Positions 7,899-15,431 of a stretch of 42,424 nucleotides of DNA are shown in pieces. The notes below the pieces were generated by a model. It was not told where the DNA came from, did no database searches, and saw nothing but the letters and a program-made list of their open reading frames with translations. Location: positions 1-42,424 of the forward strand of contig NZ_JAKSXZ010000061.1 in assembly GCF_022829465.1 (NCBI RefSeq). The letters are read 5' to 3'. Numbering within the stretch: position 1 is the stretch's first letter; the number at the start of each line of letters is the position of its first letter. A program made the position numbers and the translations under genes. Source of the DNA: Methylobacterium sp. J-067. GTDB lineage: Bacteria > Pseudomonadota > Alphaproteobacteria > Rhizobiales > Beijerinckiaceae.

Positions 7899-8384
7899 TC
7901 ATTTGTGCCTAGGGGCGTCCAAGCTGAAAAGCTTCGCGTAACTTTCTACGGCGGCGTCGCTGTGGGCGAGCATTTCAACAAAGCGCGGGATGTCTTCCAC
8001 CATCTTGTCAGAGACAGCCTTCCGCAATTCTGGATCGGCGACCCATCCCCTATCGCTTTTGCCGCGCTGCGCGACCGCGTTTTGGGCTCTGACAAATATT
8101 CCACTTAGTATCAGGCATTGAAAAGCATTCTCAGGGCCGCCGAAATGATCCAAAATCATCTGATATTGATTTTCTAGGCGAGCTATTGCCGGATCCGGCC
8201 AAAACGACCTTGCGACCCGCAACTCAATTTCTTCTGATATGGATCGGCCAGCCATTTCGGCAGCCTTAACGACCATATCGCGATCCGCGTCGCTCATGCG
8301 GAACGTATAATTCTGCCGCTTTCCCTTCTCGGGAGACTTCGGCGGGCGCCCCATCCTCTTTTTGGGCTTCGCGGCTTCGCTCAT
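7899..8384 (-). CDS. DNA-binding protein, Arc-like with AT-hook-type N-terminus
   Basis: 161 residues. ATG 8384 has GGGAGAG a few bases upstream, so the longer upstream start is unlikely. The N-terminus is lysine-rich with RMGRPPKSP, an AT-hook core (GRP), then QNYTFRMSDADRDMVVKAAEMAGRSISEEIELRVARSF, an Arc/TraY-like ribbon-helix-helix segment. The remaining 90 residues are helical and unrecognised. Divergent from the HTH gene at 8507, it is a likely regulator of one or both directions. Confidence 0.7.
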   Translation of the reverse strand: MSEAAKPKKRMGRPPKSPEKGKRQNYTFRMSDADRDMVVKAAEMAGRSISEEIELRVARSFWPDPAIARLENQYQMILDHFGGPENAFQCLILSGIFVRAQNAVAQRGKSDRGWVADPELRKAVSDKMVEDIPRFVEMLAHSDAAVESYAKLFSLDAPRHK

Positions 8385-8434
8385 ACCAATCTCTCCCAAT
8401 CTGTGACTTTCCCTCCTACATCTACGAGGCAATG

Positions 8435-8506
8435 TTGACAACCCGTCCCAAGCCGTAGCAAAAGACTAACCATCGAAATTTTACGATAGAAAGTTGGGGG
8501 GTTAAC
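8435..8506 (+). promoter_or_regulatory. divergent promoter region before the replication-type operon
   Basis: TTGACA at 8435-8440 is a consensus -35 without a good -10. ATCG-AAATTTTA-CGAT (8472-8487) is an inverted repeat that may be an operator. A very strong GGGGGG Shine-Dalgarno sits seven bases before the ATG at 8507. Base composition is markedly more AT-rich than in the flanking genes. Confidence 0.35.
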
Positions 8507-8731
8507 ATGTCCGATGACATCATGGATGTGCTGACGAGGCCCACGGTTGATGTGGTTCTCGCCGGCCGAGTGCTCGGGATCAGCCGAAACACGGCCTACA
8601 AAGCCGTGCGGGATGGATCGCTACCGTCAATCAGGCTTGCGGGTCAGTTCCGCGTCCCCACGGCGTCGCTTCGGGAAATGCTCGGGCTGCCGTCGCAGCC
8701 GCCGTCCGGTTTGATGCCGAACGCTGCCTAG
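8507..8731 (+). CDS. AlpA/excisionase-like helix-turn-helix protein
   Basis: 74 residues. VVLAGRVLGISRNTAYKAVRDGSLPSIRLAGQFRVPTASLREMLGL is a MerR-like/AlpA winged helix: HTH, then a wing and a final helix. Proteins of this type act as excisionases or transcriptional activators in integrative elements. It heads the plus-strand operon and has a strong ribosome-binding site. A GC-rich hairpin (GCGGGGG/CCCCCGC, 8743-8758) right after it may attenuate read-through into the next genes. Confidence 0.8.
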   Translation: MSDDIMDVLTRPTVDVVLAGRVLGISRNTAYKAVRDGSLPSIRLAGQFRVPTASLREMLGLPSQPPSGLMPNAA

Positions 8732-8812
8732 CCATCGCTCTCGGCGGGGGCTCCCCCGCTGGCCGCAATCCGCGCCGAGCGGCCGGCGCATCTGCATAGG
8801 ATCGTTGAGAGC

Positions 8813-9022
8813 ATGAACGTGAAAACCCCCGGCGCCTGCCAGCGCACGAGGGCTTTCGGAAATGGTGTCGTTTTCGCAGCCGACCCGTCCGAAATAGCCC
8901 ATCCCGCTTCCAAAATCCAGACCGACCACCTGCGGCAGCGGTTCAATCTTAGCCCAGCCGTTGCCGCCGTGATCGCCGCTCACGCCTTCGCCGTCGCCGA
9001 GACGTGGAGGGCTTCGCAGTGA
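8813..9022 (+). CDS. small hypothetical protein
   Basis: 69 residues, no recognised family. The C-terminal half is helical (HLRQRFNLSPAVAAVIAAHAFAVAETW). Its stop overlaps the GTG of the next gene, which supports translation of this frame. Function unknown; position suggests it belongs to the replication-type operon. Confidence 0.5.
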   Translation: MNVKTPGACQRTRAFGNGVVFAADPSEIAHPASKIQTDHLRQRFNLSPAVAAVIAAHAFAVAETWRASQ

Positions 9023-9471
9023 CCGCCACCACCATCAGAAACCCCAAGGTCTGCCGGATCATGCCGATGCTTGGATCATCGAATGATGCCGAGGCCCTGT
9101 CTGCGTGTCGCCGCGTCGGTGCGATCCTTGAGAAGGACGGCCAGTCCTACGTCGATTTGGCCGCCGCCATTCGAGTTGAGGGCGACATGCGGCCCGGCGG
9201 TCCCGCCTGGGATGACAGGGCGTGGCGCGCCGCCACTGGCACTCGCCCCCGCCCGCATCACCGCAAGGCATACACCTTCACCCCCGCGCAATCGGCCGAG
9301 CATCGCCGGATGGCCCTTTGGGTTCGGAACGCGGATGCGGGGCGACTGTCCGACCGCGAGCGGCAGTTCATCCGAGATATCGCGCACCAGCGACGCGAGC
9401 TTTCGGTTCCGCAGGCCGATTGGCTCGCCGCGATCTGCGACCGCCTCGTCATGGAGGCCCGTTGCGCATGA
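9019..9471 (+). CDS. hypothetical protein of the replication-type operon
   Basis: 150 residues from GTG 9019, which overlaps the previous stop; an in-frame GTG at 9004 is also possible. It is soluble and basic. Segments such as AYTFTPAQSAEHRRMALWVRN and LSDRERQFIRDIAHQRRELSVPQADWLAAICDRL look like helical nucleic-acid-associated proteins, the second part recalling small phage proteins that lie before primases. Its stop overlaps the primase-like gene as ATGA. Confidence 0.6.
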   Translation: MTATTIRNPKVCRIMPMLGSSNDAEALSACRRVGAILEKDGQSYVDLAAAIRVEGDMRPGGPAWDDRAWRAATGTRPRPHHRKAYTFTPAQSAEHRRMALWVRNADAGRLSDRERQFIRDIAHQRRELSVPQADWLAAICDRLVMEARCA

Positions 9472-10394
9472 CGGTGAGCCTGCCTGAAATCGCCACGGCC
9501 CTCCGGGGCAAAATCTGCGGGGGGCGGGTGCTGGCCCCCGGCCCCGGCCATAGCCCGAAGGACCGGAGCCTAGCGGTTCGCCTGTCCGACGCGGCGCCGG
9601 ATGGTTTTGTCGTCCATAGCTACTGCGGCGACGACTGGCGCACCTGCCGCGATCACGTTGCCGACGCACTCGGCCTCCCGGCGGATCGCTGGCGCAACTC
9701 CACGCCGCCCGATCCGGTCGAGGTTGAGCGCCGGAAGGAGGCCCGCCGCAAGGCCGAGGACGACGAGCGCCGCGAGATCGCACGCGCACAGGCCCGCGCC
9801 CGCGCAATCTGGGACAGGGCCGGCGACCCGCGCGGGACCATCGCGGAGGTGTACCTGAATAGCCGGGGCCTCGAACTGCCCGACGACATCGCCGGGGCCG
9901 TGTTGCGCTTCCATCCGGCCTGCCCGTGGGAGAGCGGCAAGGTGCCCGCCATGGTCGCCGCGATCCGGTGCGTGGAGAGTGGCAACGTCATCGGGATCCA
10001 CCGAACGGCCCTGACGGACGACGGTCGGAAGCTCGGGCGCAAAGTGTTCGGGACGGCGCGCGGCGGCGCAATCATGCTTGATCGCCGCGAGACCGTCCAA
10101 GGCGCTCTGACGGCGGGCGAGGGCATCGAAACCGCGATGACCGCCCGTCAGATCGGGTTGGAGCCCGTGTGGTCCCTCATCTCAACCTCGAACATCGCGG
10201 CCCTTCCGCTGCTCCCCAACGTCTCCCGCCTCGCCATCCTAGCCGAGCGGGACACTGCCCCCAACCAACCGAGCGCGACCGCCTTCGCCGCCGTCGCTCA
10301 ACGCTGGCATTCCGCCGGCCGTACCGTTGAGCGGCTATGGCCGCCGGATGGGTGCGGCGACCTCAACGATACCATTCGTAGGGACCGCATTTGA
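9468..10394 (+). CDS. Toprim-domain, primase-like protein
   Basis: 308 residues. ATG 9468 overlaps the previous stop, so the longer upstream frame is not the start. The N-terminus (GPGHSPKDRSLAVRLSD and FVVHSYCGDDWRTCRDHV) resembles the CHC2-like head of phage DUF7146/Toprim_3 proteins; the middle (DRAGDPRGTIAEVYLNSRGL) is the typical linker; the C-terminal Toprim has GEGIETAMTA with the conserved glutamate and LAILAERD for the second acidic motif. Such proteins prime or assist DNA replication in phages and integrative elements. It is followed at once by a DUF3987 helicase-like gene, the usual partnership. Confidence 0.85.
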   Translation: MTVSLPEIATALRGKICGGRVLAPGPGHSPKDRSLAVRLSDAAPDGFVVHSYCGDDWRTCRDHVADALGLPADRWRNSTPPDPVEVERRKEARRKAEDDERREIARAQARARAIWDRAGDPRGTIAEVYLNSRGLELPDDIAGAVLRFHPACPWESGKVPAMVAAIRCVESGNVIGIHRTALTDDGRKLGRKVFGTARGGAIMLDRRETVQGALTAGEGIETAMTARQIGLEPVWSLISTSNIAALPLLPNVSRLAILAERDTAPNQPSATAFAAVAQRWHSAGRTVERLWPPDGCGDLNDTIRRDRI

Positions 10395-11989
10395 TGGTGG
10401 CTGCCCGACCCGCTGAGTCTTTCGTGCGCGTCCGTCGCGAGACCTATCAGCCGTCCCGGCAGGACAACGGCTCACGCGCAACGGTTGTCCCCCTCGAACG
10501 CGACCGGCTGGATATCGCGCCGGCCATCGGCGCGGCCCCGCCGTTCCCTATCGAATGCCTGCCGCCGGTAATGCGGGAAGCCGTCGAGGCCCTAGAGGAA
10601 CACGTTCAGGCGCCCCGCTCACTGTGCGCCCATAGCGTGCTCTCGGCCGCGATGCTCGTCTCTCAAGGCCTTGCCGACGTGAAGGTGGAGAGCCTTCCGG
10701 CCCCGGTGCCCCTGTCGTTGTTCATGTTGGCGATTGCAGTTTCGGGCGAGCGCAAGTCCGCCTGCGATACCCTCGCCCTGCGCGCCGTAGCCGAGGAGGA
10801 GGCCCGCCTGCGGATCGAACATGCCGAGGATGACCGGCGGTTCAAAGCCGCCTGGGCGGCATTCGAGGCCGAGAAGAAGCGGATTGAGCGGGACGCCAAG
10901 ATTGACCGCACCGAGCGCGAAAGCCGCCTTCTGCAACTGCGCGAGCCGGTGCCGCCAGTCACCCCCATCATCCGCGCCGAGGAGCCCAACCTTGAAGGGC
11001 TCATCAACCTGATCCGGGTTGGCCGCGCCAGCGTCGGCATTTTCACATCGGAGGCGGGGCAGTTCCTAGGCGGGCATGGGATGGGGCCGGAGGCGCGCAC
11101 CCGCACCGTGACCGGCCTGTCCAAGCTCTGGGACAACGGCACGGCGCAAAGGGTCCGCGCGAACGATGCTCAGACGTTCGTGGGTCGCCGGGTCGGTATC
11201 AGCCTCGCCGCGCAGCCCCGCGTCGCGTCTACGTTCATCGGGGACGAGCTGGCGAACGACCAAGGCATTGTCGGGCGCTTCCTCGTGATGATGCCCGAGA
11301 GCAAGATCGGGTTTCGCGAGATCCGGGGGAGCAACCCTAGCGCCGACCCTCGCCTCATCGCGTTCCAGAACCAGTGCCGCCGCTGCCTGGATACCAGGTT
11401 GCCGATCCGCGAAGGGACGAGGAACGAGCTGGCGCCCCCGGTGCTGGGGCTGACCCCCGAAGCATGGACGCTGTTCCAACAGTTCAGCCAATCCATCGAG
11501 AACGAAGTTGGGCCCGGCAAGGCGTGGCGTCCGGTATCCGCTGCGGCCAACAAGATGGCTGAAAACGCGGCCCGCCTTGCTGGTATCTTCACCCTGTTCG
11601 AGGCGCCGGAAGTAGCCCGGCCCAGCCGGGCGACAGGCTCATATCTGGACGCGACGGTATCGGCCGAGACGATGGCTGCCGCCTGCAAGGTCGGAACGTT
11701 CTACCTCCGCGAAGCCCTGCGGCTCACCGGGCAGTCCATCCTTGATCCCGAGACGCGAGCGCAGAACGACCTAGCGGATTGGCTCATCGAGAAGGTGAAG
11801 CCGGGCAACCTGACTTCGCCCAGCCTTATTCAGAAGCTCACCGCCCTGCACCTGCGCACCAATGCCGCGACGCTTCGGAAGCGGCTGGAAGCCCTCGTCT
11901 CGTTCGGTCGCATCGAGCCCGCCGGCCGACAGGAAATCGACGGCAAGACTTACCGCGAAACATACCGCGTCATGGGGGAGGCCGCTTAG
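10394..11989 (+). CDS. DUF3987 helicase-like protein
   Basis: 531 residues. The N-terminal third carries FPIECLPPVMREAVEALEEH and LAIAVSGERKSACDT, the latter being the degenerate Walker A (SGxRKS) of the DUF3987 (YfjI-like) family. A charged helix (RRFKAAWAAFEAEKKRIERD) follows, then the family core with SVGIFTSEAGQFLGGHGM. The C-terminal 70 residues are a winged-helix-like module (KLTALHLRTNAATLRKRLEAL). Family members are found beside primases in prophages and are thought to be replicative helicases. ATG 10394 shares one base with the previous stop. Confidence 0.85.
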   Translation: MVAARPAESFVRVRRETYQPSRQDNGSRATVVPLERDRLDIAPAIGAAPPFPIECLPPVMREAVEALEEHVQAPRSLCAHSVLSAAMLVSQGLADVKVESLPAPVPLSLFMLAIAVSGERKSACDTLALRAVAEEEARLRIEHAEDDRRFKAAWAAFEAEKKRIERDAKIDRTERESRLLQLREPVPPVTPIIRAEEPNLEGLINLIRVGRASVGIFTSEAGQFLGGHGMGPEARTRTVTGLSKLWDNGTAQRVRANDAQTFVGRRVGISLAAQPRVASTFIGDELANDQGIVGRFLVMMPESKIGFREIRGSNPSADPRLIAFQNQCRRCLDTRLPIREGTRNELAPPVLGLTPEAWTLFQQFSQSIENEVGPGKAWRPVSAAANKMAENAARLAGIFTLFEAPEVARPSRATGSYLDATVSAETMAAACKVGTFYLREALRLTGQSILDPETRAQNDLADWLIEKVKPGNLTSPSLIQKLTALHLRTNAATLRKRLEALVSFGRIEPAGRQEIDGKTYRETYRVMGEAA

Positions 11990-11991
11990 CG

Positions 11992-12741
11992 ATGACCGAC
12001 CTCCCGCTGTTCGATCCCTACAAGGCTTTGGCCGAGATCCGGCGCGAGGCTGCGGAGCGAAATCCAACCCCGCAAAAACTTCCGCAGAAACTTCCGCAGG
12101 CATATGCGGGAGCAATTCGTGAGCAGGATCATAGGGTTAATCCCACTTCCGCAGCTTTTGCAGGTTCCGCAGGGGTCCCGACCCAACACGCCCCGCGTGC
12201 GCACACGAACAAAGAAGAAGAAAGAAAAGAAAATGCAATTAAATCATATACTTATGCGAGGCAGGAGGCCTCGGGGGGCGCGTACGGCATGGATCGGCGG
12301 GGCACGCCTGCGGAACCTGCGGAAGTTGCGGAAATTTCGCTAAGCCATTCCGATACAACGATTTATGCCAGAAACGCCGCTGCGGAAGTTTTGGGGGACG
12401 GGCTGCGGAAGTGGCGTTCCGCCCTCTCGGAATTGTCGGCAGAGCGGATCCCGTGCCCTGGATACCGACCGGAGGAATGGGCCGGCACTCTCGCCCGCGC
12501 CCTCGACTTCCTCGATAGGTTCGGCCCGCAGGCCGAGGCGTTGGGCTGGACTGCCGTTCGGCTGTTCGGGGTCCACCGCGTCGGCGGCATCGTTCGAGTC
12601 GATACCTGCGGCGCCCTCGTCCTGCCGAGCGCCGGAGCCGTCCGCGCCATCACGGCGACGGAAGTCGCTTTCGACTGCCTCACCTACCGCGAGAAACCCG
12701 GCCAGCCGCAGGGCGTGCCTATCTGGGATTTTGCCCGATGA
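11992..12741 (+). CDS. replication-operon protein with variable repeat-bearing N-terminus and conserved C-terminal domain
   Basis: 249 residues starting two bases after the helicase-like gene. Residues 1-20 are conserved-looking (MTDLPLFDPYKALAEIRRE); 20-135 are low in order and encoded by the DNA repeat array described separately; 138-249 form a compact domain that matches the protein at 24266-24649 (LGWTAVRLFGVH against LGWTAAELFAVH, VDTCGALV against IDCCGALM, GVPIWDFAR against GVPVWEFAK). The conserved domain is unnamed here. Position after primase and helicase suggests a replication role, perhaps an initiator that carries its own origin, as lambda O does. That role is inference. Confidence 0.75.
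   Translation: MTDLPLFDPYKALAEIRREAAERNPTPQKLPQKLPQAYAGAIREQDHRVNPTSAAFAGSAGVPTQHAPRAHTNKEEERKENAIKSYTYARQEASGGAYGMDRRGTPAEPAEVAEISLSHSDTTIYARNAAAEVLGDGLRKWRSALSELSAERIPCPGYRPEEWAGTLARALDFLDRFGPQAEALGWTAVRLFGVHRVGGIVRVDTCGALVLPSAGAVRAITATEVAFDCLTYREKPGQPQGVPIWDFAR
12076..12412. repeat. iteron-like array: inverted clusters of TTCCGCAG around an AT-rich tract (candidate replication origin)
   Basis: On the left, AAACTTCCGCAG occurs twice in tandem (12076-12087, 12088-12099), then ACTTCCGCAG (12145-12154) and TTCCGCAG (12165-12172). On the right the reverse complement CTGCGGAA occurs at 12308, 12317, 12380 and 12403, with TTGCGGAA at 12326; the copy at 12380-12391 is the full 12-mer inverted. 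Between them lies 12211-12256, about 78% A+T. The same octamer is read in more than one codon phase (CTT-CCG-CAG, ACT-TCC-GCA, GCT-GCG-GAA, CTG-CGG-AAG), so the DNA word, not the peptide, is what is repeated. This is the arrangement of an origin with initiator sites flanking a melting region. Confidence 0.8.
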
Positions 12742-12998
12742 TCGCGCCGAGCGACCGCTTCGGACCATGGGCCTCCGGCCTCGATGCCGCCGAGAGAAAG
12801 GCCCGCCTCCGCGCCATGCGAGCCCTCGCCCGCGTCCACTGCGGCCCGCGCGCCGCCGACCTCGTGCGCCTGCTTGCCCAGGCAGAGGCGGACCCTGCCG
12901 CCCTTGAGCCGGCGCTGGCCGCCCTCGACCGCCTCGCCGCGAACGACCTCCGGCACATCCTGGCGTCCTACAGCGCCCTCTCCCGTTCCGCAGCCTGA
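12738..12998 (+). CDS. small helical hypothetical protein
   Basis: 86 residues, overlapping the previous stop as ATGA. Mostly helical and alanine-rich (RLRAMRALARVHC, LVRLLAQAEADPAALEPALAALDRLAANDLRHIL). No family recognised. The ordered arrangement of ATGA overlaps indicates that it belongs to the same transcript as the primase and helicase. Confidence 0.6.
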   Translation: MIAPSDRFGPWASGLDAAERKARLRAMRALARVHCGPRAADLVRLLAQAEADPAALEPALAALDRLAANDLRHILASYSALSRSAA

Positions 12999-13008
12999 AG
13001 GAAACCGC

Positions 13009-13317
13009 ATGTCCAATGTCTTCACGTTCCCCGACAAGCCTGCCGCGCCCATGGGGCCCATCACCGCGCGCTGGGAAGTAGTCGCTTCCTATGGCGAGGT
13101 TGGCCCACTTCGCGTGGCTCTCACCCGTCGCCTCGATATGCCGCCTGGGTTCATCCACGTCGCAGTTATCGGCACTGCGCTCATAACCATCGAGCCGGTC
13201 ACAACCCTGCCGGACGATGCCAACGGACGCGCGATTGCCGACTTCACCGGCCCGGCCGTCCTACGCGCCATCGAGCACGCCGAGGTGGAGTTCGTGGCCC
13301 AGCCGGAGGCGTGCTGA
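13009..13317 (+). CDS. hypothetical protein of the replication-type operon
   Basis: 102 residues from ATG 13009, which has a GAAGGAAA ribosome-binding site. It starts MSNVFTFPDKP, a head that recurs in the unrelated gene at 35732 (MSNVITFAPRP). The rest is beta-rich (LRVALTRRLDMPPGFIHVAVIGTALITIEPV). Function unknown. Confidence 0.55.
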   Translation: MSNVFTFPDKPAAPMGPITARWEVVASYGEVGPLRVALTRRLDMPPGFIHVAVIGTALITIEPVTTLPDDANGRAIADFTGPAVLRAIEHAEVEFVAQPEAC

Positions 13318-13364
13318 CGGCCACCCCACCATTAACGACACAAGCCCAACCGGAGCCCTGCGCC

Positions 13365-13616
13365 ATGCCCCTGAATGACCTCGACCGCACTTGGTTTCGC
13401 ATCCATAGCGACCGGCAATTCCGCCTCCGCAAGCAGTCGCCCGCCGAGTTGCAGCAATGGCCTGTCCCGCCTCACGAGGGCCTGACGGGGTGGTGCGTCA
13501 TCCGAAAGGACGATGGCGCGATGGAGCTATTTGCAATCGCGGACGGCGAGACCTGGGGCGACAGTGACGAGGAGCTAGGGCCGTTCTTCAACGACATGCG
13601 CGGAGCCGCCGCGTGA
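13365..13616 (+). CDS. small hypothetical protein
   Basis: 83 residues from ATG 13365; a GTG at 13311 in the same frame would overlap the previous gene and give a proline-rich extension that looks non-coding. The frame carries MPLNDLDRTWFRIHSDRQFRLR and GWCVIRKDDGAMELFAIADG. The pattern W-F-R-I-H-x-D-R-x-F-R-L-R recurs in small proteins of alphaproteobacterial mobile elements, but I cannot name a function. Confidence 0.6.
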   Translation: MPLNDLDRTWFRIHSDRQFRLRKQSPAELQQWPVPPHEGLTGWCVIRKDDGAMELFAIADGETWGDSDEELGPFFNDMRGAAA

Positions 13617-13786
13617 CCCGCCCCGGCCCCTCCCCCGATCTGGACGAGGATACGGACCTGTCCGAGCCGGCGCGGCACGAGATGGTTTCCGAGGCCGCCG
13701 CGATCTTTGGCGAGGAAGCCGCCCGCGAATTGGCGAACCGCCTTCGCGTGCCGTTCGAGCCCTACACGGCTGAGCCCCAGATCTGA
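13613..13786 (+). CDS. 57-residue acidic hypothetical protein
   Basis: GTG 13613 overlaps the previous stop (GTGA). The product is acidic at the start (SPDLDEDTDLSEPARHE) then helical (MVSEAAAIFGEEAARELANRL). It fills the space up to the next gene in a tightly packed operon, which is the main support; no family is recognised. Confidence 0.45.
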   Translation: MTRPGPSPDLDEDTDLSEPARHEMVSEAAAIFGEEAARELANRLRVPFEPYTAEPQI

Positions 13787-13806
13787 CATCACGAGGAGAC
13801 GAGACC

Positions 13807-14064
13807 ATGCCCGATCCGATCCCCTTCCCCGGCGCCGTGCGCGCCATTGGCGAGACCTTCCCCGCTCACGTCATCCGTGCCGGCCGCGTCGAGGCTGAGC
13901 GCCGGGGCATCCTCCCCGCCGACCTGGATGATGTGACCCGGTATGACCGGCGCTTCGCCACATACATGCTTGGCCTGCTCGGCTCGCGGGCACCCGGCCA
14001 TCGCCTGTTGGGCGAACACGGCCTCCGGCGCCTTATCGGCTCAATGCAGGACGACGCGGCATGA
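13807..14064 (+). CDS. small hypothetical protein
   Basis: 85 residues, preceded by GAGGAG as ribosome-binding site. It contains HVIRAGRVEAERRGILPADLDD and YDRRFATYMLGLLGSRAPGHRLLG, a helical soluble protein. Not recognised. Overlaps the following gene as ATGA. Confidence 0.55.
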   Translation: MPDPIPFPGAVRAIGETFPAHVIRAGRVEAERRGILPADLDDVTRYDRRFATYMLGLLGSRAPGHRLLGEHGLRRLIGSMQDDAA

Positions 14065-14270
14065 CCCCGCGCGAGCAAGCCGCCTTCGCTGCCGGGATCG
14101 AGACCGCCCGGCAAATGGCGATGACCGCCGCCGTCTCCATTGAGGTTCGAGAAGATGCTGGGGACCTTCGCCAGCGTGCAGCCGCTGCTGCTCTCCAAGG
14201 GCTCGCAGAAGGACTGAAGGTTGCGTTCCCTACCGACGCCATCGATCCCGCGTTGCAGGCAAAGCGGTAA
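14061..14270 (+). CDS. small hypothetical protein
   Basis: 69 residues. It starts MTPREQAAFAAGIETARQMAM and is helical and alanine-rich, with no recognised domain. The start overlaps the previous stop. The opening REQAAFAAGIETA resembles short phage proteins found between replication and packaging genes. Confidence 0.55.
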   Translation: MTPREQAAFAAGIETARQMAMTAAVSIEVREDAGDLRQRAAAAALQGLAEGLKVAFPTDAIDPALQAKR

Positions 14271-14343
14271 GAAGGGATGCCGTGAAACCTGGAATACGGC
14301 TTCGCGTGTTTCATGTTATGAGGGCTGTCGAAAGGTTCATGAG

Positions 14344-14598
14344 ATGAGGGACTTAGCTGCGCGCATCCAGAGGCTCGAAACCGCCGCCTTCAAAGCGGGG
14401 GCACCGCTCGTCGTGCGTCGCTTCGTTGTTCAAGGCCCTGTCGGGCTGTCTGAACCGGATGCGGTCGCCTTCCTGCGGGAGCAAAGGCATGACGTGCGTG
14501 ACCGTGACCTCAACGTCATCCGCATTGTCATCGGAGCCGAGAATGGGAGGCCGATTGACCTCCCCCTCGCTGACCTGACCGCGAGGCAGTCGCGATGA
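14344..14598 (+). CDS. tandem leader-family protein 1 (leucine-rich N-terminus)
   Basis: 84 residues. It opens MRDLAARIQRLETAAF, the leader shared by the genes at 15090, 15428, 15934 and 16341, and continues with a domain that also matches the gene at 15090 (DAVAFLREQRHDVRD against EIVAFLRGCGHAIHD). The product looks like a short helix joined to a small alpha/beta fold. Function unknown. The ATG at 14344 is preferred over upstream in-frame starts because it matches the leader. Confidence 0.65.
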   Translation: MRDLAARIQRLETAAFKAGAPLVVRRFVVQGPVGLSEPDAVAFLREQRHDVRDRDLNVIRIVIGAENGRPIDLPLADLTARQSR

Positions 14599-14655
14599 AG
14601 CTGCGGCTGTATCCACGCTGTACTGTGCAGCCACGGCAGCTTGGGGAGGCTCCCC

Positions 14656-15093
14656 ATGCCGGGTGAAGGTCGTCCCTTCCAGCAAGGGCAGAGCGGCAAC
14701 CCCAACGGCCGTCCGCGAGGCTCCCGCAACCGCTCGACCCAAGCCCTAGAAGCCATCCTCGACGGTGAGGCCGAGGCCCTGACCCGTCGCGCTATCGAGA
14801 TGGCGCTAGAGGGTGATGGTCCGGCCATGCGGATGTGCCTCGACCGCCTGATGCCGGTGCGGAAAGACAGGCCGATCACCTTCACCCTGCCGGAGATCGA
14901 GACCGCCGCCGACCTGACCAAGGCGACCCGAGCGCTGATGCAGGGTGTGGCGGACGGGGAGATCACCCCGAGCGAGGCGGCCGAGCTATCCAAGCTGGTC
15001 GACGCTCACGTGAAGGCCATCGAGGCTGTCGATTTCGCGACCCGCCTCGCGGCCCTTGAACAGACCGCAGGCGACAGGGGAGGTCGGCGATGA
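14656..15093 (+). CDS. DUF5681-containing phage protein
   Basis: 145 residues from ATG 14656. The first 30 residues (FQQGQSGNPNGRPRGSRNRS) are the DUF5681 signature (GxSGNPxGRPxGxxN), a basic DNA-binding-like segment found in phage and prophage proteins, often beside the terminase or small packaging genes. The rest is helical (LTRRAIEMALEGDGPAMRMC, ADGEITPSEAAELSKLVDAH). It overlaps the next gene as ATGA. Its role is unproven; a terminase-accessory or DNA-binding function is usual speculation for the family. Confidence 0.85.
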   Translation: MPGEGRPFQQGQSGNPNGRPRGSRNRSTQALEAILDGEAEALTRRAIEMALEGDGPAMRMCLDRLMPVRKDRPITFTLPEIETAADLTKATRALMQGVADGEITPSEAAELSKLVDAHVKAIEAVDFATRLAALEQTAGDRGGRR

Positions 15094-15431
15094 CACCTCG
15101 CACGATGGATCGGATCGCCCGCCTTGAGGCGAAGGCCGTACCGCCCTCCCCCGGCAAGCATCTCGCTTTCAAGGTCGAGGCGCCCCATGGGATGCCGCTT
15201 GAGGAGATCGTCGCCTTCCTGCGGGGATGCGGGCACGCCATCCACGACGATGACGACGTGTTCGTGATGAACCTCGCCTCCCGCCGGGCGGCAGAGAGCG
15301 GGCCACTGCGGGATCTCTCTGAAGTGCTTCTGACCGAGGAGGCTCGTGCCGCCGCGCCGCCTGGAGGCCAGTGGCCTTCGGCCATGCTGAGGTTCACCTT
15401 CACGTTGGATAGCCCGCGGGTGGCACAATGA
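15090..15431 (+). CDS. tandem leader-family protein 2
   Basis: 113 residues. The leader is MTPRTMDRIARLEAKA; a small domain follows (HGMPLEEIVAFLRGCGHAIHDDDDVFVMNLASRRA), related to that of the gene at 14344, and then a proline/alanine linker and a beta-like tail. Unknown function. Overlaps both neighbours by four bases. Confidence 0.65.
   Translation: MTPRTMDRIARLEAKAVPPSPGKHLAFKVEAPHGMPLEEIVAFLRGCGHAIHDDDDVFVMNLASRRAAESGPLRDLSEVLLTEEARAAAPPGGQWPSAMLRFTFTLDSPRVAQ

Noticed and set aside
9407..9414. Extra TTCCGCAG copies (also at 12986-12993)
   Set aside because: Single copies without neighbours fit the GC-rich background and were not included in the iteron array.
9076..9807. A 243-residue minus-strand frame
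   Set aside because: Arginine/glycine-rich shadow of the plus-strand operon, without a start signal.
12076..12412. CRISPR-like repeat array
   Set aside because: Repeats are too short (8-12 bases), unevenly spaced and present in both orientations, and no cas gene is near.
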